Assembly (NCBI RefSeq): GCF_003602275.1
Contig: NZ_QZVT01000007.1
Coordinates: forward strand, 62,001 to 126,000
Direction: 5' to 3'
DNA length: 64,000 nucleotides
From: Arthrobacter cheniae
GTDB taxonomy: Bacteria; Actinomycetota; Actinomycetes; Actinomycetales; Micrococcaceae
Shown: piece after piece, positions 56,801-64,000 of the stretch
How the letters are laid out: each line of letters opens with the position of its first letter
Position numbering within the stretch: position 1 is the first letter of the stretch
Notes under the pieces: model-generated
Seen by the model: only the letters and a program-made list of their open reading frames with translations
The model's database searches: none
Told to the model about the DNA's origin: nothing
Made by a program: the position numbers and the translations under genes

Positions 56801-57571
56801 ATCCGCGGGGCAGGTATTAAGACGGCTGTAAAGCTGCCTGAGGGTTCCGATAAGCTTTTCGACTCCTCGATCCCGATCTGCGTGAGGGCGCGTGCTGCTC
56901 GTCTTCGTCGGGGTGGAACTAGATGGTGGGTTGAACAGCTTAACGATGCCTCCACTTCTCTCGATCGCAGGTTCTGGGTAGGGATGGTTTTGATGTGGTC
57001 CAGCCTCAAGAATCTTCACGAACTTTCCAGCCAGACGAACGAGATTGTTGGTTCGCTCAGCGACGATGAGTATGACGCCTTAAGGCTTACTCTTACGTCC
57101 GCTGCTTCATTTGGAGAGCTTCGAGCAGACCGCAGAAAGTTGACGGAAGTCGATATCAGAATGTTCTCTGCACGGGCAGCAGTTCTTGTTGCAATTGCGC
57201 TCCGGGCGGAATCGTCTCAACTTTCACTAGCCGCAGGACAAGAGCGTGTTGAGCCGCTGCGTACGTTCCTCGAGTCTCAACGGGACTTCGAGAAAATCAA
57301 AGAATTACCTGCGTGGAAGGATCCCGACCATGCACTTGCCTGGGCAAGGCAGGTTACTCAGGTGAGACGCGATTGGCGAGGTCTCTCGTATCATGTTCAC
57401 AACCATTTGATGGAGTCGCGTTTGCAGATGGGTGGTGCAGAGGAAGTGCTAAAGAGACCCAGTCTCTACCCTCCAGAGCTTGTTTCCCGGGCAGTCATGC
57501 AAGCGCAACGTCGATATCGCCCAAGGACGCTGGCAATAGTTTCAAAGGAACAAGATTGGGCATTTGATTAG
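53822..57571 (+). CDS. Restriction-type nuclease fused to NACHT NTPase (bacterial NLR-like)
   Basis: A 1249-residue protein. An N-terminal Mrr-like PD-(D/E)xK module has PDGGRDGW (45-52) followed by LQVKFK with Q61 and K63. A NACHT-type STAND NTPase has Walker A GAPGQGKST (296-304) and Walker B LLFLDGLDEVAD with D405, D408 and E409. After the NTPase come winged-helix-like segments and about 550 residues of helical sensor-type C-terminus without clear repeats. The design equals bacterial NACHT/NLR antiphage proteins: a sensor at the C-terminus, an NTPase switch, and a DNase effector. DNA is strikingly AT-richer than its neighbours, with TTA, AAA and AGA codons, marking transfer. GTG 53822 or GTG 53849 could be the start. 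Confidence 0.85.
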   Translation: MSRHGEQACVGYLYENSNPERFQHLCQSLLISSFPKLQCFPIGQPDGGRDGWDPETKTVLQVKFKRADDEDNADWLIGALEKELPKVRRLAERGATNYIMATNARGTAHEDVGRIDKVQHWIDENFPIPGTCFWRDEIDRRLDDASTSLKLKYSELLSLEDGIEVVLGKVLGANKERQQDAIRAFIASQFESDKTVKFKQVSLSNDLLDLFIDVPVGFPRKLIERSNKGPSGDDIRALFAALTESDRQLYIDGEAGSGAVFIGSGNGLHQGTNLGTAELLLGNAAQTHLKLVVLEGAPGQGKSTLAQYVCQLHRARYLKKTDVLERVSDVYRQTAFRIPLKVDLRDYAAFLSGKSPFKSAPAPSEPRTLDVFLAQLIGYNSGGIAFDAHDVLSLLKHAPTLLFLDGLDEVADIVAREALVTSIGESLSRWSEFDADLQVVVTSRPSVFGRAPSFGRFGFSTLTLQNIDSHRINDYADRWVVARGLDASEKKDVKKILSEKLELAHIRDLTRNPMQLTILLSLIHQFGHSLPDQRTDLYDRYVDLFLTREADKSVRVRENRAVLLGFIQHLAWVLQSQAEASKSAGSISEDGLQEMAREYLRAGGHPIAIADELFGGGLERIFVLVERIEGLYEFEVQPLREFYCAQYLYSTAQVGTYRDKILRGDRAQRFEALAANPLWLNVCRFYAGSCERGETGTLVFSLEEMIKTGDLAVANHARRVGLALLQDWVFSNVKYSQDQLIKSIFDENGTQILLTSEGRVVDELVLDIECGRNTLRDCIFTQLKSWPVDTRTAALCSVIRANGGDELSGEFCDLLNGESGSQRTYQLIRMFRAGASAPLAPDTIWELITEDGPDRAQLLLRISELITSEPRLALRIPGVVKEFVRGVLNGLIESVGRRYSPLSVFADVLGNTPNVHMRLRRLVRPGFLNMESLGDSKQDILPSDVKAFLSGVVMRLDNSDNMFDQRESQEILSSITEISREHFGETWAAVSLAIRGAGIKTAVKLPEGSDKLFDSSIPICVRARAARLRRGGTRWWVEQLNDASTSLDRRFWVGMVLMWSSLKNLHELSSQTNEIVGSLSDDEYDALRLTLTSAASFGELRADRRKLTEVDIRMFSARAAVLVAIALRAESSQLSLAAGQERVEPLRTFLESQRDFEKIKELPAWKDPDHALAWARQVTQVRRDWRGLSYHVHNHLMESRLQMGGAEEVLKRPSLYPPELVSRAVMQAQRRYRPRTLAIVSKEQDWAFD

Positions 57572-58058
57572 AGGACGTCAATAATTCCCAAATCTGACTG
57601 CCTCGTCCGTGGTGGATTTGTGGCAGTTAGTTTGAGGCCGCAACCAGTGGGGTTTCGGTGTCGCGTTCAATGTAGAGGCCGTACCCGTACATCCCTCCTG
57701 CGTTGTCCACGGTCTTGGCGACGGTGAGAGCCTGTGGTGAGCCAGCTGGTCTTGGCCCTTCCCCGTTGGTCTGCCTGCTGGTGAGCTCGCTCGCTCGTCT
57801 TAAGGCGGAGCAGCGTGCAACCCGTAGGGCGGAGGCGGACGGAAACCTCGGAGGAAATAAGCGACGCAGGAGCGCCGTAGAAGTTTTGTGGCCGGCGACG
57901 TCGGCGCAGCCGATTGACGCTTTGGAGCGGGGCGCACGATTCGTAGGACAGCATCAAAGACACTCGGACTGGATGCGACGAAGGAGCAGCCTGGCCGGAA
58001 CAGGCCGGAGCGAAGCGCAGGACCGCTCAGGAATTGAGAAGGTAGCTAGGCTCGAACC
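57572..58058. other. Gene-poor region after the NACHT gene
   Basis: Nothing certain. On the minus strand a frame ending at TAA 57627-57629 reads KTVDNAGGMYGYGLYIERD near its end, which looks like the tail of a real protein, but no upstream part or RBS can be found. It may be a relic. Plus-strand frames here have no motif. Confidence 0.35.
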
Positions 58059-58622
58059 ATGAAAGTAAATCTTCCGATAGCCCCGGGAATTAGGGCCTGG
58101 TCTGTCACCAGGGCAGTTGTGGTCTCAGTCGCTGGCTTCATTCTTGCGCTGGCCGGGATTGTCACGGCGGTTGTGACAGCTGTTCACCTCGTGGCTCCGG
58201 AACTTCGCCCTAAGGAACAGCTTGGTGCCACTGTGGAGAAGATTGCGATCACGCAAGATGCAGCCCACGTCGACGATGGGGTAAAGCTTGATCCTCAGAT
58301 GCCGGGGATCGAAGTTCTCGTTCGTGCTCGATTGATGGCCTACCAAGACCGCTCCTACTCCGTCAGACTCGAACTTCATCAAGCAAATACGATGCGGCGG
58401 TTAGACACCGTCTACTCCACCTGCCCCTTGTTGAGTCCGACGGCGAACGAGGAAACAGCAACCTGGAAGTGCTGGACTGCGGCTCCGCCATCTGGCACGG
58501 AGTATTTTGCTCGAGCCATTCTGTCGGATGACGGACTAACTGAGGACTTAGGCAAGGACGGGAACGGCCGGGAGGGCATCCTCGATTTTCTTGATGGACC
58601 CGTTCTCACAGTTCCTGACTGA
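58059..58622 (+). CDS. Membrane-anchored protein of unknown function
   Basis: A 187-residue protein with one N-terminal hydrophobic segment (about 17-47) and a 140-residue polar domain outside, with two Cys (in STCPLL and WKCWT) able to pair. The rest is acidic. ATG 58059 begins a short basic stretch before the helix. No family is recognised. It lies alone between the NACHT gene and the MazG/DUF2075 pair, with codon use intermediate in GC. Confidence 0.6.
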   Translation: MKVNLPIAPGIRAWSVTRAVVVSVAGFILALAGIVTAVVTAVHLVAPELRPKEQLGATVEKIAITQDAAHVDDGVKLDPQMPGIEVLVRARLMAYQDRSYSVRLELHQANTMRRLDTVYSTCPLLSPTANEETATWKCWTAAPPSGTEYFARAILSDDGLTEDLGKDGNGREGILDFLDGPVLTVPD

Positions 58623-59118
58623 CTAGGACCTTCGTCGCGCTGCTCCGCGGTGTCATATGCGCTGTTATCGGCGACAACACGAAGAGGAGGATCGGACACC
58701 GCCATGCAGATGTACGTCCTGGCGGCGCAAATGCATCGGGTTCGACCCCTTCGCGGGATAGCGGGGTCGGCAGCGAGCAACTTCGTCTGCAAGTTCCCCC
58801 TGCTAGAGGGCACGAGCTTCGACCAGGACGGGCAGCCCGCAGAGGTCTTCTCGACGTAGCACCACCCGGACCAAGCGGTGTTCGACACCGACATCCAGCG
58901 AAAGCCTGTCATTTCGACCGTAACTGCCGGTCCGGTGGTGTCGCCTGCTGCCGATGGAGCCGGTGGTCGCCGATAAGGCCCAACAGCTGGGAGCAGAGCT
59001 GATGAACTTGGTTGATCAGATATCTGACAAAAACCGATGACGCGGCCGTCACCCTTGCCGGCGTCGATGGATCGAAGAGCCGCGAGTTCGCACCAAAATT
59101 GACCTCACACTCCTCCGC
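58623..59118. other. Gene-poor region before the DUF2075 gene
   Basis: About 500 bp with no supported gene. A short plus-strand frame at 58954-59040 encodes 28 residues (ending LMNLVDQISDKNR) that could be the last codons of a lost gene. Otherwise no ribosome-binding site, terminator or motif stands out. Confidence 0.35.
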
Positions 59119-60897
59119 CTACTCGCTGGTGACGGGAATGAAGGCGCGTAGGTAGTCCCGCAGGGCCGGGTCGCACACATACACATAGGTTCCTCTGATG
59201 CCCCGCGTAAGCAGGACAGCATAGATATTCCGGACGAATCGTAGGAGATCGTCGTCTGTGTAAGTCTTGCCAAGAACCGCGTTGTTCTCTTTGCCCTTCT
59301 TATCGAAGTACGACGCGCGGTTGACGACGATTCTCTGCGCATCGACGTCGTAGCGGAGATCGGATCCGATGATCACGCCTGCGTAGTTCAGGTCATACCC
59401 CTGCACGGTGTGGATCGAGCCGACTTCATCGCGCGACTTCGGCGAGGCGATCCAGTCCGTCAAGGTGCTGTTCCAACGGAACTGGGTCCCGTCGATCACG
59501 ATGTCATATGCGGCCTTGTTGCCCTTCGACTTCCATGGCCATGCATACCCGCCGAGCAACCTCGATAAACCGGCTTCCTCATCGCGGCGTATGACCGCAG
59601 TACGCATGTCGGCGATGTTGTCGAACAGGCGGAAATCATATCCGTCGAAAGTGCCTACAAGGGTGGGCCCCCCTTTGACCTCCGAGGGCCCGAGGATCCT
59701 TCTGATGTAGCCGACATAATCCGATCCAGCTCGCACACGCATCTGCGAGTTGAGGGGATGATGCCTATTCGCACCCTTAGCCTCAGCGACGAGGTCTTGG
59801 AGAACCTCGTGAGGAAGGTCCGCCGGTCGTACGCTCTGGGCCGCGTCAAGGAGCAGAATCTGGTTCTTGCTCTTCGCGCGGATCCAGTCGAGTTGCGTCT
59901 TAGTTGTATCGTCTTCTCCGAAAAGCTTTTCGTTGATTTCGTGAAACTTCTTGTTCTGCACACCGGATGCCTGATTAGCTCGCTGATTCAGGCGATGAGA
60001 CTCGTCGACGATTAGTAGATCGAACTGCTCATCGGCCACGCCGACATCGAAAGCGGTCATCACCATTTCTGGACGCAGCCCAGGAGTCTTCTTGAAGACC
60101 TTCCTAATCGACTCGCGCAGGGACTGTTGGGGCACCACGAGTCCGATACGTAAGCGGGTGATGAGACTGGCGTTTTCCTGCACAAAGAACTCGGAGAACA
60201 TGGAGTCGCTGTCCAGTTCCTCAGCTGGTGGTCCACTCGCGATGTCGACGATCAATTTGAGCAGGTAGATCGCGACAACCGTTTTACCAGTGCCCGGGTC
60301 ACCCTGGATAACGATCGTGCTGTGAGCGTCAGCCTTCAGGTTCTCGAATATCCCCTCGAGAATTCCCTCGACGGCAACCGCTTGATCATGCGTCAGCTCT
60401 TTGAAGGGCGATAGCTTGAAGAGATCACTGTTCTCTATCTCAGGGATGCTCCGGGTGAAGACTCCCTCGCCACGCAGGCGCTCGAAAATTTCGCTGAAAG
60501 TCTCCCTGTACAGCTCGCGATTAAAGTAGTCGGCGTCGACGATGCCGCCGTTCCGATTGAGGACCTGACAGGCGCCGTCGCCGGCGAGCATCCGTATCAG
60601 GTATGACTCTAGATCCAGGCACACCGACTTGTTGAACGTCGAGTCGACGACCACGTGCACATTCCGCAGATGCTGTTTATCTGCAGAAGCGAGGTGCTGG
60701 CGTATACGCGCTTCTGCGTTACGGGACTCACCCACGTACACGTCCTTGAGACCCCTGCCCGTGGCACCGGACGCTGAGCTGTCTGCATTATCCAGTACGT
60801 AGACGATGGGCCAATTAGTGTTGCGGTGGTCCAGCGCAGCCCAATCAGTGATCTCGACATTATTGAAGCCAACCCAGCGGATATCAGAGGGCGTCAT
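59119..60897 (-). CDS. GIY-YIG / DUF2075 (Schlafen-like helicase) protein
   Basis: A 592-residue protein. An N-terminal GIY-YIG-like module has IVYVLDN (31-37), DVYVGESRNAEARIRQHL (52-69) and the metal Glu E97 in DLESYLI. The DUF2075 superfamily-1-like helicase follows: Walker A GDPGTGKT (199-206), Walker B LLIVDESHRL, and late motifs in GSIHTVQGYDLNYAGVIIG and a VLLTRGIRGTYVYV end. This is the Schlafen-group-3-like architecture of bacterial DNA/RNA helicases. Its start overlaps the MazG-like gene by 14 bp, so the two are co-translated as a likely defence pair. Confidence 0.87.
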   Translation of the reverse strand: MTPSDIRWVGFNNVEITDWAALDHRNTNWPIVYVLDNADSSASGATGRGLKDVYVGESRNAEARIRQHLASADKQHLRNVHVVVDSTFNKSVCLDLESYLIRMLAGDGACQVLNRNGGIVDADYFNRELYRETFSEIFERLRGEGVFTRSIPEIENSDLFKLSPFKELTHDQAVAVEGILEGIFENLKADAHSTIVIQGDPGTGKTVVAIYLLKLIVDIASGPPAEELDSDSMFSEFFVQENASLITRLRIGLVVPQQSLRESIRKVFKKTPGLRPEMVMTAFDVGVADEQFDLLIVDESHRLNQRANQASGVQNKKFHEINEKLFGEDDTTKTQLDWIRAKSKNQILLLDAAQSVRPADLPHEVLQDLVAEAKGANRHHPLNSQMRVRAGSDYVGYIRRILGPSEVKGGPTLVGTFDGYDFRLFDNIADMRTAVIRRDEEAGLSRLLGGYAWPWKSKGNKAAYDIVIDGTQFRWNSTLTDWIASPKSRDEVGSIHTVQGYDLNYAGVIIGSDLRYDVDAQRIVVNRASYFDKKGKENNAVLGKTYTDDDLLRFVRNIYAVLLTRGIRGTYVYVCDPALRDYLRAFIPVTSE

Positions 60898-61204
60898 ATT
60901 TCGCGCTTCGCCCGCGTGCCTTTTCGATCGGGTATTTCTCCCGCGTCTTCTCGAGCTTCTCGAGAACGATCACATCCGGCTCGACGCCCAATCGATCGGC
61001 CAGAAGCACGCAGTACGTCAGCACGTCGGCCAACTCCTCTTTGACGCGCGCGTCGTCGGCATCTGCACTCCATTGGAAGCATTCGAGTAGTTCGCCGGCC
61101 TCAATGACAATGCTCTTAGCCAAGTTCTCTGGTGTATGGAACTGTGCCCAGTCGCGCTCCGCGACGAGGGCTGCGATTTCGGCTTTCAGAGACGATTCGA
61201 ACAT
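60884..61204 (-). CDS. MazG-like nucleotide pyrophosphohydrolase
   Basis: A 106-residue all-helical protein of the MazG/dCTPase-like family. EAGELLECFQW and EELADVLTYCVLLAD are the metal-binding E-x2-E and E-x2-D helices; KYPIEKARGRSAKY is the typical ending. Members hydrolyse nucleoside triphosphates to monophosphates, often modified or (d)NTPs. ATG 61204 starts it; its end overlaps the DUF2075 helicase gene by 14 bp. Depletion or cleaning of nucleotide pools coupled to a helicase-nuclease is a plausible antiphage scheme. Confidence 0.88.
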   Translation of the reverse strand: MFESSLKAEIAALVAERDWAQFHTPENLAKSIVIEAGELLECFQWSADADDARVKEELADVLTYCVLLADRLGVEPDVIVLEKLEKTREKYPIEKARGRSAKYDAL

Positions 61205-61305
61205 CTCGTCAACCTAACAGAAAGCAGGGCCGCCTTTAGGGCAGGACGGCGCGCCGTCATGGACGGCGGACCAACCAGCGGCATATAGGGGTGACGCTTC
61301 GCTCT

Positions 61306-61521
61306 TCAGGAAAGTTCACCCGACGTGTCGACCCTCGCGTACTTGGCCTGCAAGTCGTACAGCGTCGCCTGCCGGACGGCGTCGTCTCGGTCCACCACTG
61401 CGTCGCGCACCACGATCGGTGAGAAGCTGTGCTGGATCGCGTCGACCGCGATCACTCGGATGCAGCCGCTGGTGCTGACGCCGACGGTGATCACGGTGTC
61501 CACCCCAGTTCCGGCAGCAGG
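61306..61521 (-). pseudogene. C-terminal fragment of an isochorismatase-family cysteine hydrolase
   Basis: The minus-strand frame reads GVDTVITVGVSTSGCIRVIA, then AIQHSFSPIVV, RDAVVDRD and TLYDLQAKYA. This is the last third of an isochorismatase/N-carbamoylsarcosine-amidase-like enzyme, with the nucleophile Cys in TSGC. The N-terminal two thirds, including the catalytic Asp and Lys, are missing: the sequence upstream passes straight into the intergenic space of the GT8 gene. Confidence 0.75.
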
Positions 61522-61560
61522 GCCGCGGGGTCACGGCACCAAGCACCTTCGTCTGCGGGG

Positions 61561-62403
61561 TCAGGAGCCGACGGGTGCGCCCAGGGTGTCGGCCATCTCC
61601 CACCAGAGCCGGTTCACCTCGACATACCGGTCGGCGGGGTCGAGCGGCTTCGTCCACGGCTTGTCGATGATGTAGTGGATGTTCTTCACCGCCGCCGGAT
61701 CCCAGATCGACGGGTGCTGGTGCGGCAGGGTCTTCAGCGCGTTGTACACGTAGGGCACCGGACGCCAGCGGTCGCGGTAGAACTCGTTGAGGAAGTCCTG
61801 TTCGGCGAACGGGTAGTGCGACAGGTCTTCCACGTTCGCCAGCCGGGCCACCATGTCGGCGAAGACGGCCTCGTCCGGTGACAACACGAGGAAGCCGCCG
61901 TTCAGGTAGTTGTCCGTCGCATCCGGTTCGGTGACGTGGTCCCCGCCCCGACAGTGCGTGTAGAAGCAGGTCTCGGGCCGCCAGCTCGGCGGATAGCTCG
62001 CGATCCGGTTGGGGTTGCACCGGCAGGCGTGGCAGGCCGCGATGGCGCCGTCGGGCAGGTCCAGCGAGAACAGCTCGTCCATGTTCCGGGTCACCAGCAT
62101 GTCGGCATCCAGGAAGACGATGTGCTCGAACTCGGTGAGGCCCCAGACGGCCAGCTTGGTCCACACCTCCTCGAACCGAGCGTTGGCATAGCTGTCAGCC
62201 GACCCGCCAGCCGGGCGCAACGGTGCCACGTCACGTAGGAGGCACCCGTCGTCCTGCAGGAGGCGCCGGGCCTGCTCGTCGATCCCCTCGGTCACCATGA
62301 CCACGAGGGGGGCGGTGCTGCCGGAGGTCTCGAGCGAGGCCCGGAGCGTCCGGACCCCGATCAGGTAGTCGGGTTGAGTCAGCAAGGTCACCCAAGCGTT
62401 CAT
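61561..62403 (-). CDS. GT8-family glycosyltransferase (glycogenin/galactinol-synthase-like)
   Basis: A 280-residue GT-A-fold enzyme: VTLLTQPDYLIGVRTLRASLETS at the start, the DxD-type metal motif FLDADMLVTRN, NGGFLVLSPDE and the closing HYIIDKPWTKP. Family 8 enzymes transfer hexoses from UDP-sugars with retention. ATG 62403 follows the oxidase gene by 33 bp on the same strand, so both are one transcript. The acceptor is unknown. Confidence 0.88.
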   Translation of the reverse strand: MNAWVTLLTQPDYLIGVRTLRASLETSGSTAPLVVMVTEGIDEQARRLLQDDGCLLRDVAPLRPAGGSADSYANARFEEVWTKLAVWGLTEFEHIVFLDADMLVTRNMDELFSLDLPDGAIAACHACRCNPNRIASYPPSWRPETCFYTHCRGGDHVTEPDATDNYLNGGFLVLSPDEAVFADMVARLANVEDLSHYPFAEQDFLNEFYRDRWRPVPYVYNALKTLPHQHPSIWDPAAVKNIHYIIDKPWTKPLDPADRYVEVNRLWWEMADTLGAPVGS

Positions 62404-62436
62404 CGGTGGTGTTCCTGTCCTAGTGGCCGGGTCGAG

Positions 62437-63819
62437 TCAGTCGAGTAGCGCAACGGTGAATGCATTCGCGAAGCGGTGCTCCGGGTCCAGCGCCTCGCGC
62501 ACCTGACGGAAGGCTTCCCACTGGGGGTAGAGCGCGGGCCAGTCGTACAGGGACTCGTCGAAGTACTTGCCCCAGTGGGGCCTGCCACCCTCCTCTGCCA
62601 GGGCCCGCTCCACGGCCCGGAGGAAGCTGTCGCCCTCCTCGGACAGCGAACCGTCCGCCGCGTAGTAGACCACGAAGCCGAAGTAGCAGGTGTCCTGGCC
62701 ATTGGACGGGCTCAGCCATCCGTCGGACGGGCCGGTGCAGCGCAGGATCACCGGATAGTGCATCCGTGGGCGGGTCTCCGCATGCCAGTCCTTGATCTTC
62801 CTGATCACCGCTCCGGCCTGCGCGAGCGGGATGCCGATCTCCACGTTGATCTGGGGGGTCGCGATCCCCTTGCAGAACACCTGGTAGATGTCACCCGTGA
62901 CGTCGGTGAAGTCCCGGAAGCGCGACACCGTGCGGAGCGACTTGCCGTTGTCGGCGACGCCCTTGCTGTCATCGCGCAGATGCTGCAGCGTTGCCTCGAT
63001 CGTGCTGTTCATGGACGTATCGGTCGTCGCGTGTTCCACGAGCTGATTGCCGCCGGCCCGGTACCGGGAGCTCTCGTCGTCGGACGCCTCATTGGCGGTC
63101 CACACCTGGACCTGGTTCTCCTGAGGGAACCACCACGCCTTGACCAGGATGTTCTCCCGGTTCCAGGTCTCCAGGTCCGTCTCGAGCGTGCCCGCGTCGA
63201 CGGCCTTCTTCACGCAGGTGTAGATCATTGACTCCCGTGCACGCAACGTCACGGCGGTGATCACGCCCAGTGAGCCGAGGCCGAGCTGAACGGCGGGGAA
63301 GTCCGGGTGGTCATGGTCGAACTCCGCGACCGTGCCGTCGGCCAGCACCATGCGGATGGCCAGCGCGGCACCGGCGATCGAGCTCTGCTGCAACCCTTGA
63401 CCGTGGGTTCCGGTGGACAGGGCGCCGGCCAGCGTCTGCTCGGCGATCACCCCGGGTGAGGCGTCCAGCATCTGCCCCCGCGCGGTGAGGAACGCGTACA
63501 CCTCGGCCAAGGAGGTCGAGCCACCGAAGGTCGCGGTGTCATCGGTGCTGGAGATCAAGCCGCTCAGCCTGCTCAGGTCCAGGAGCGTGCCGGCTCCGTC
63601 CGCGACCTCGATCATCCTGCCGGGCGACATCCGGCTCCCGATCATCCGGACCCGGCCGTCACTGGTGGACAGGAAGTCGCACAGTTCTGCCTCGGTGGCT
63701 GGAGCGACAACCGAACCGGGCAGGCCCAGCCGGGAATTCCTGGCCCAGTTGCGGAGCCGGGTGTCCTCACCGGTGAGCTCCGGCTCCTGGTGGGGGTAGG
63801 CGAGCTGTGTGATGGTCAT
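62437..63819 (-). CDS. FAD-dependent aldonolactone oxidase (ALO-like)
   Basis: A 460-residue flavoenzyme. The N-terminal FAD domain (about 30-200) has VAPATEAELCDFL, FGGSTSLAEVYAFL and GALSTGTHGQGLQQSS. The C-terminal substrate domain ends with GGRPHWGKYF and LDPEHRFANAF, the characteristic D-arabinono/L-gulono-1,4-lactone oxidase ending in which HWGK surrounds the flavin. ATG 63819 has GGAG upstream. It precedes the GT8 gene, suggesting oxidation of a sugar or sugar alcohol linked to glycosyl transfer. Confidence 0.88.
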   Translation of the reverse strand: MTITQLAYPHQEPELTGEDTRLRNWARNSRLGLPGSVVAPATEAELCDFLSTSDGRVRMIGSRMSPGRMIEVADGAGTLLDLSRLSGLISSTDDTATFGGSTSLAEVYAFLTARGQMLDASPGVIAEQTLAGALSTGTHGQGLQQSSIAGAALAIRMVLADGTVAEFDHDHPDFPAVQLGLGSLGVITAVTLRARESMIYTCVKKAVDAGTLETDLETWNRENILVKAWWFPQENQVQVWTANEASDDESSRYRAGGNQLVEHATTDTSMNSTIEATLQHLRDDSKGVADNGKSLRTVSRFRDFTDVTGDIYQVFCKGIATPQINVEIGIPLAQAGAVIRKIKDWHAETRPRMHYPVILRCTGPSDGWLSPSNGQDTCYFGFVVYYAADGSLSEEGDSFLRAVERALAEEGGRPHWGKYFDESLYDWPALYPQWEAFRQVREALDPEHRFANAFTVALLD

Positions 63820-63974
63820 GACGCGTCTCCTGTAGAAGTTCGGTTTTGCCTTCGAAGCCGCACTGACGAGCACGGCTGATCACCGGCACGGGTGTTTCCC
63901 GCCGCCGTGAATGAATTTCTCAGATCTGTAAAAGTCCTGCTGACACCACAGCCCTGCCTCGTCAAGGGGATGTT

Positions 63975-63980
63975 TACACT
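63975..63980 (+). promoter_or_regulatory. -10 element of a leaderless promoter
   Basis: TACACT fits the actinobacterial -10 pattern TANNNT and lies six bases before an ATG at 63987, so transcription would start at or near the start codon. No ribosome-binding site is visible. Confidence 0.45.
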
Positions 63981-63986
63981 GACAAA

Positions 63987-64000
63987 ATGACTGTCGTATG
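63987..64000 (+). CDS. Start of a divergent gene (partial)
   Basis: ATG ACT GTC GTA ... begins 14 bp before the window ends, divergent from the lactone oxidase gene. A regulator gene is common in this position, but the product cannot be read. Confidence 0.35.

Noticed and set aside
57703-58062. Plus-strand frame of 119 residues after the NACHT gene
   Set aside because: Composition is basic and low-complexity with no motif, and it overlaps the start of the next gene; left as gene-poor sequence.
58954-59040. 28-codon plus-strand frame
   Set aside because: Looks protein-like at its end but has no RBS and no upstream partner; noted as a possible relic only.
61200-61310. tRNA or att site at the right border of the island
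   Set aside because: No cloverleaf or T-loop sequence and no matching direct repeat could be seen at either border of the island.
61316-62164. Long minus-strand frame covering the GT8 gene and the isochorismatase fragment
   Set aside because: Its residues are Arg/Ala/Pro-rich out-of-frame translation; GT8 motifs lie in the frame ending at 61561 and the hydrolase fragment in the one ending at 61306.

Overview
The window is high-GC actinobacterial DNA. Very GC-rich third codon positions, many GTG/TTG starts, an IdeR/DtxR-type iron box, a glutamate dehydrogenase and LacI-controlled amidohydrolase genes all fit Micrococcales, most likely an Arthrobacter-like member of the Micrococcaceae. That placement is inferred from gene content, not from a marker gene. 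I found no rRNA, tRNA or CRISPR array.

0-6.7 kb: small membrane proteins (PGPGW, GlsB/YeaQ), an exported LolA/MucB-like protein, a two-gene ABC exporter, and a tandem pair of NERD-like nuclease-related proteins, the second carrying an APVQ repeat linker. 6.7-13.2 kb: an operon behind an IdeR-like box encodes a ferric-iron ABC importer (lipoprotein, double permease, ATPase). It is translationally coupled to a three-part enzyme: an AMP-forming adenylation domain, a phosphopantetheine carrier domain and an acyltransferase-3 membrane domain. This is the most unusual metabolic locus here.

13.3-32 kb: housekeeping and catabolic genes. They include gdhA, a DUF2306 protein, an ADP-ribosylglycohydrolase, a ZIP transporter, a DEDDh exonuclease and an aminoglycoside-phosphotransferase-like gene broken by one amber codon. 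A leftward five-gene operon (M20 carbamoylase-like, DUF5058, a second membrane protein, M20D, amidase) faces a LacI repressor, with two LacI-type palindromes between them. A secreted propeller-like protein, an amidohydrolase-3/PaiB pair and a secreted DUF1524-Excalibur nuclease follow.

32-46 kb: an M15-like cell-wall protein with an overlapping divergent 42-aa micro-ORF, an unknown protein overlapping tail-to-tail with a stand-alone HsdR N-terminal nuclease, hemerythrin and phosphoribosyltransferase genes between two diverged copies of a membrane-protein gene, and a dihydroxyacetone-kinase-type operon (aldolase, HAD, DhaL, DhaK). The left copy of the duplication still carries the last codons of dhaK. 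An SRPBCC protein, an alpha/beta hydrolase and a one-piece histidine kinase/LuxR regulator follow.

46-61 kb: a defence-like island. It holds an HhH-GPD-fold protein, a McrA-type HNH endonuclease with a ScoMcrA-like head, a PLD-helicase-DUF3427 protein, an IS30 element with decayed transposase, a conspicuously AT-richer nuclease-NACHT (NLR-like) gene, and a coupled MazG-like / GIY-YIG-DUF2075 pair. 61-64 kb: a truncated isochorismatase-family hydrolase, a GT8 glycosyltransferase and an FAD-dependent aldonolactone oxidase, then the start of a probably leaderless divergent gene.
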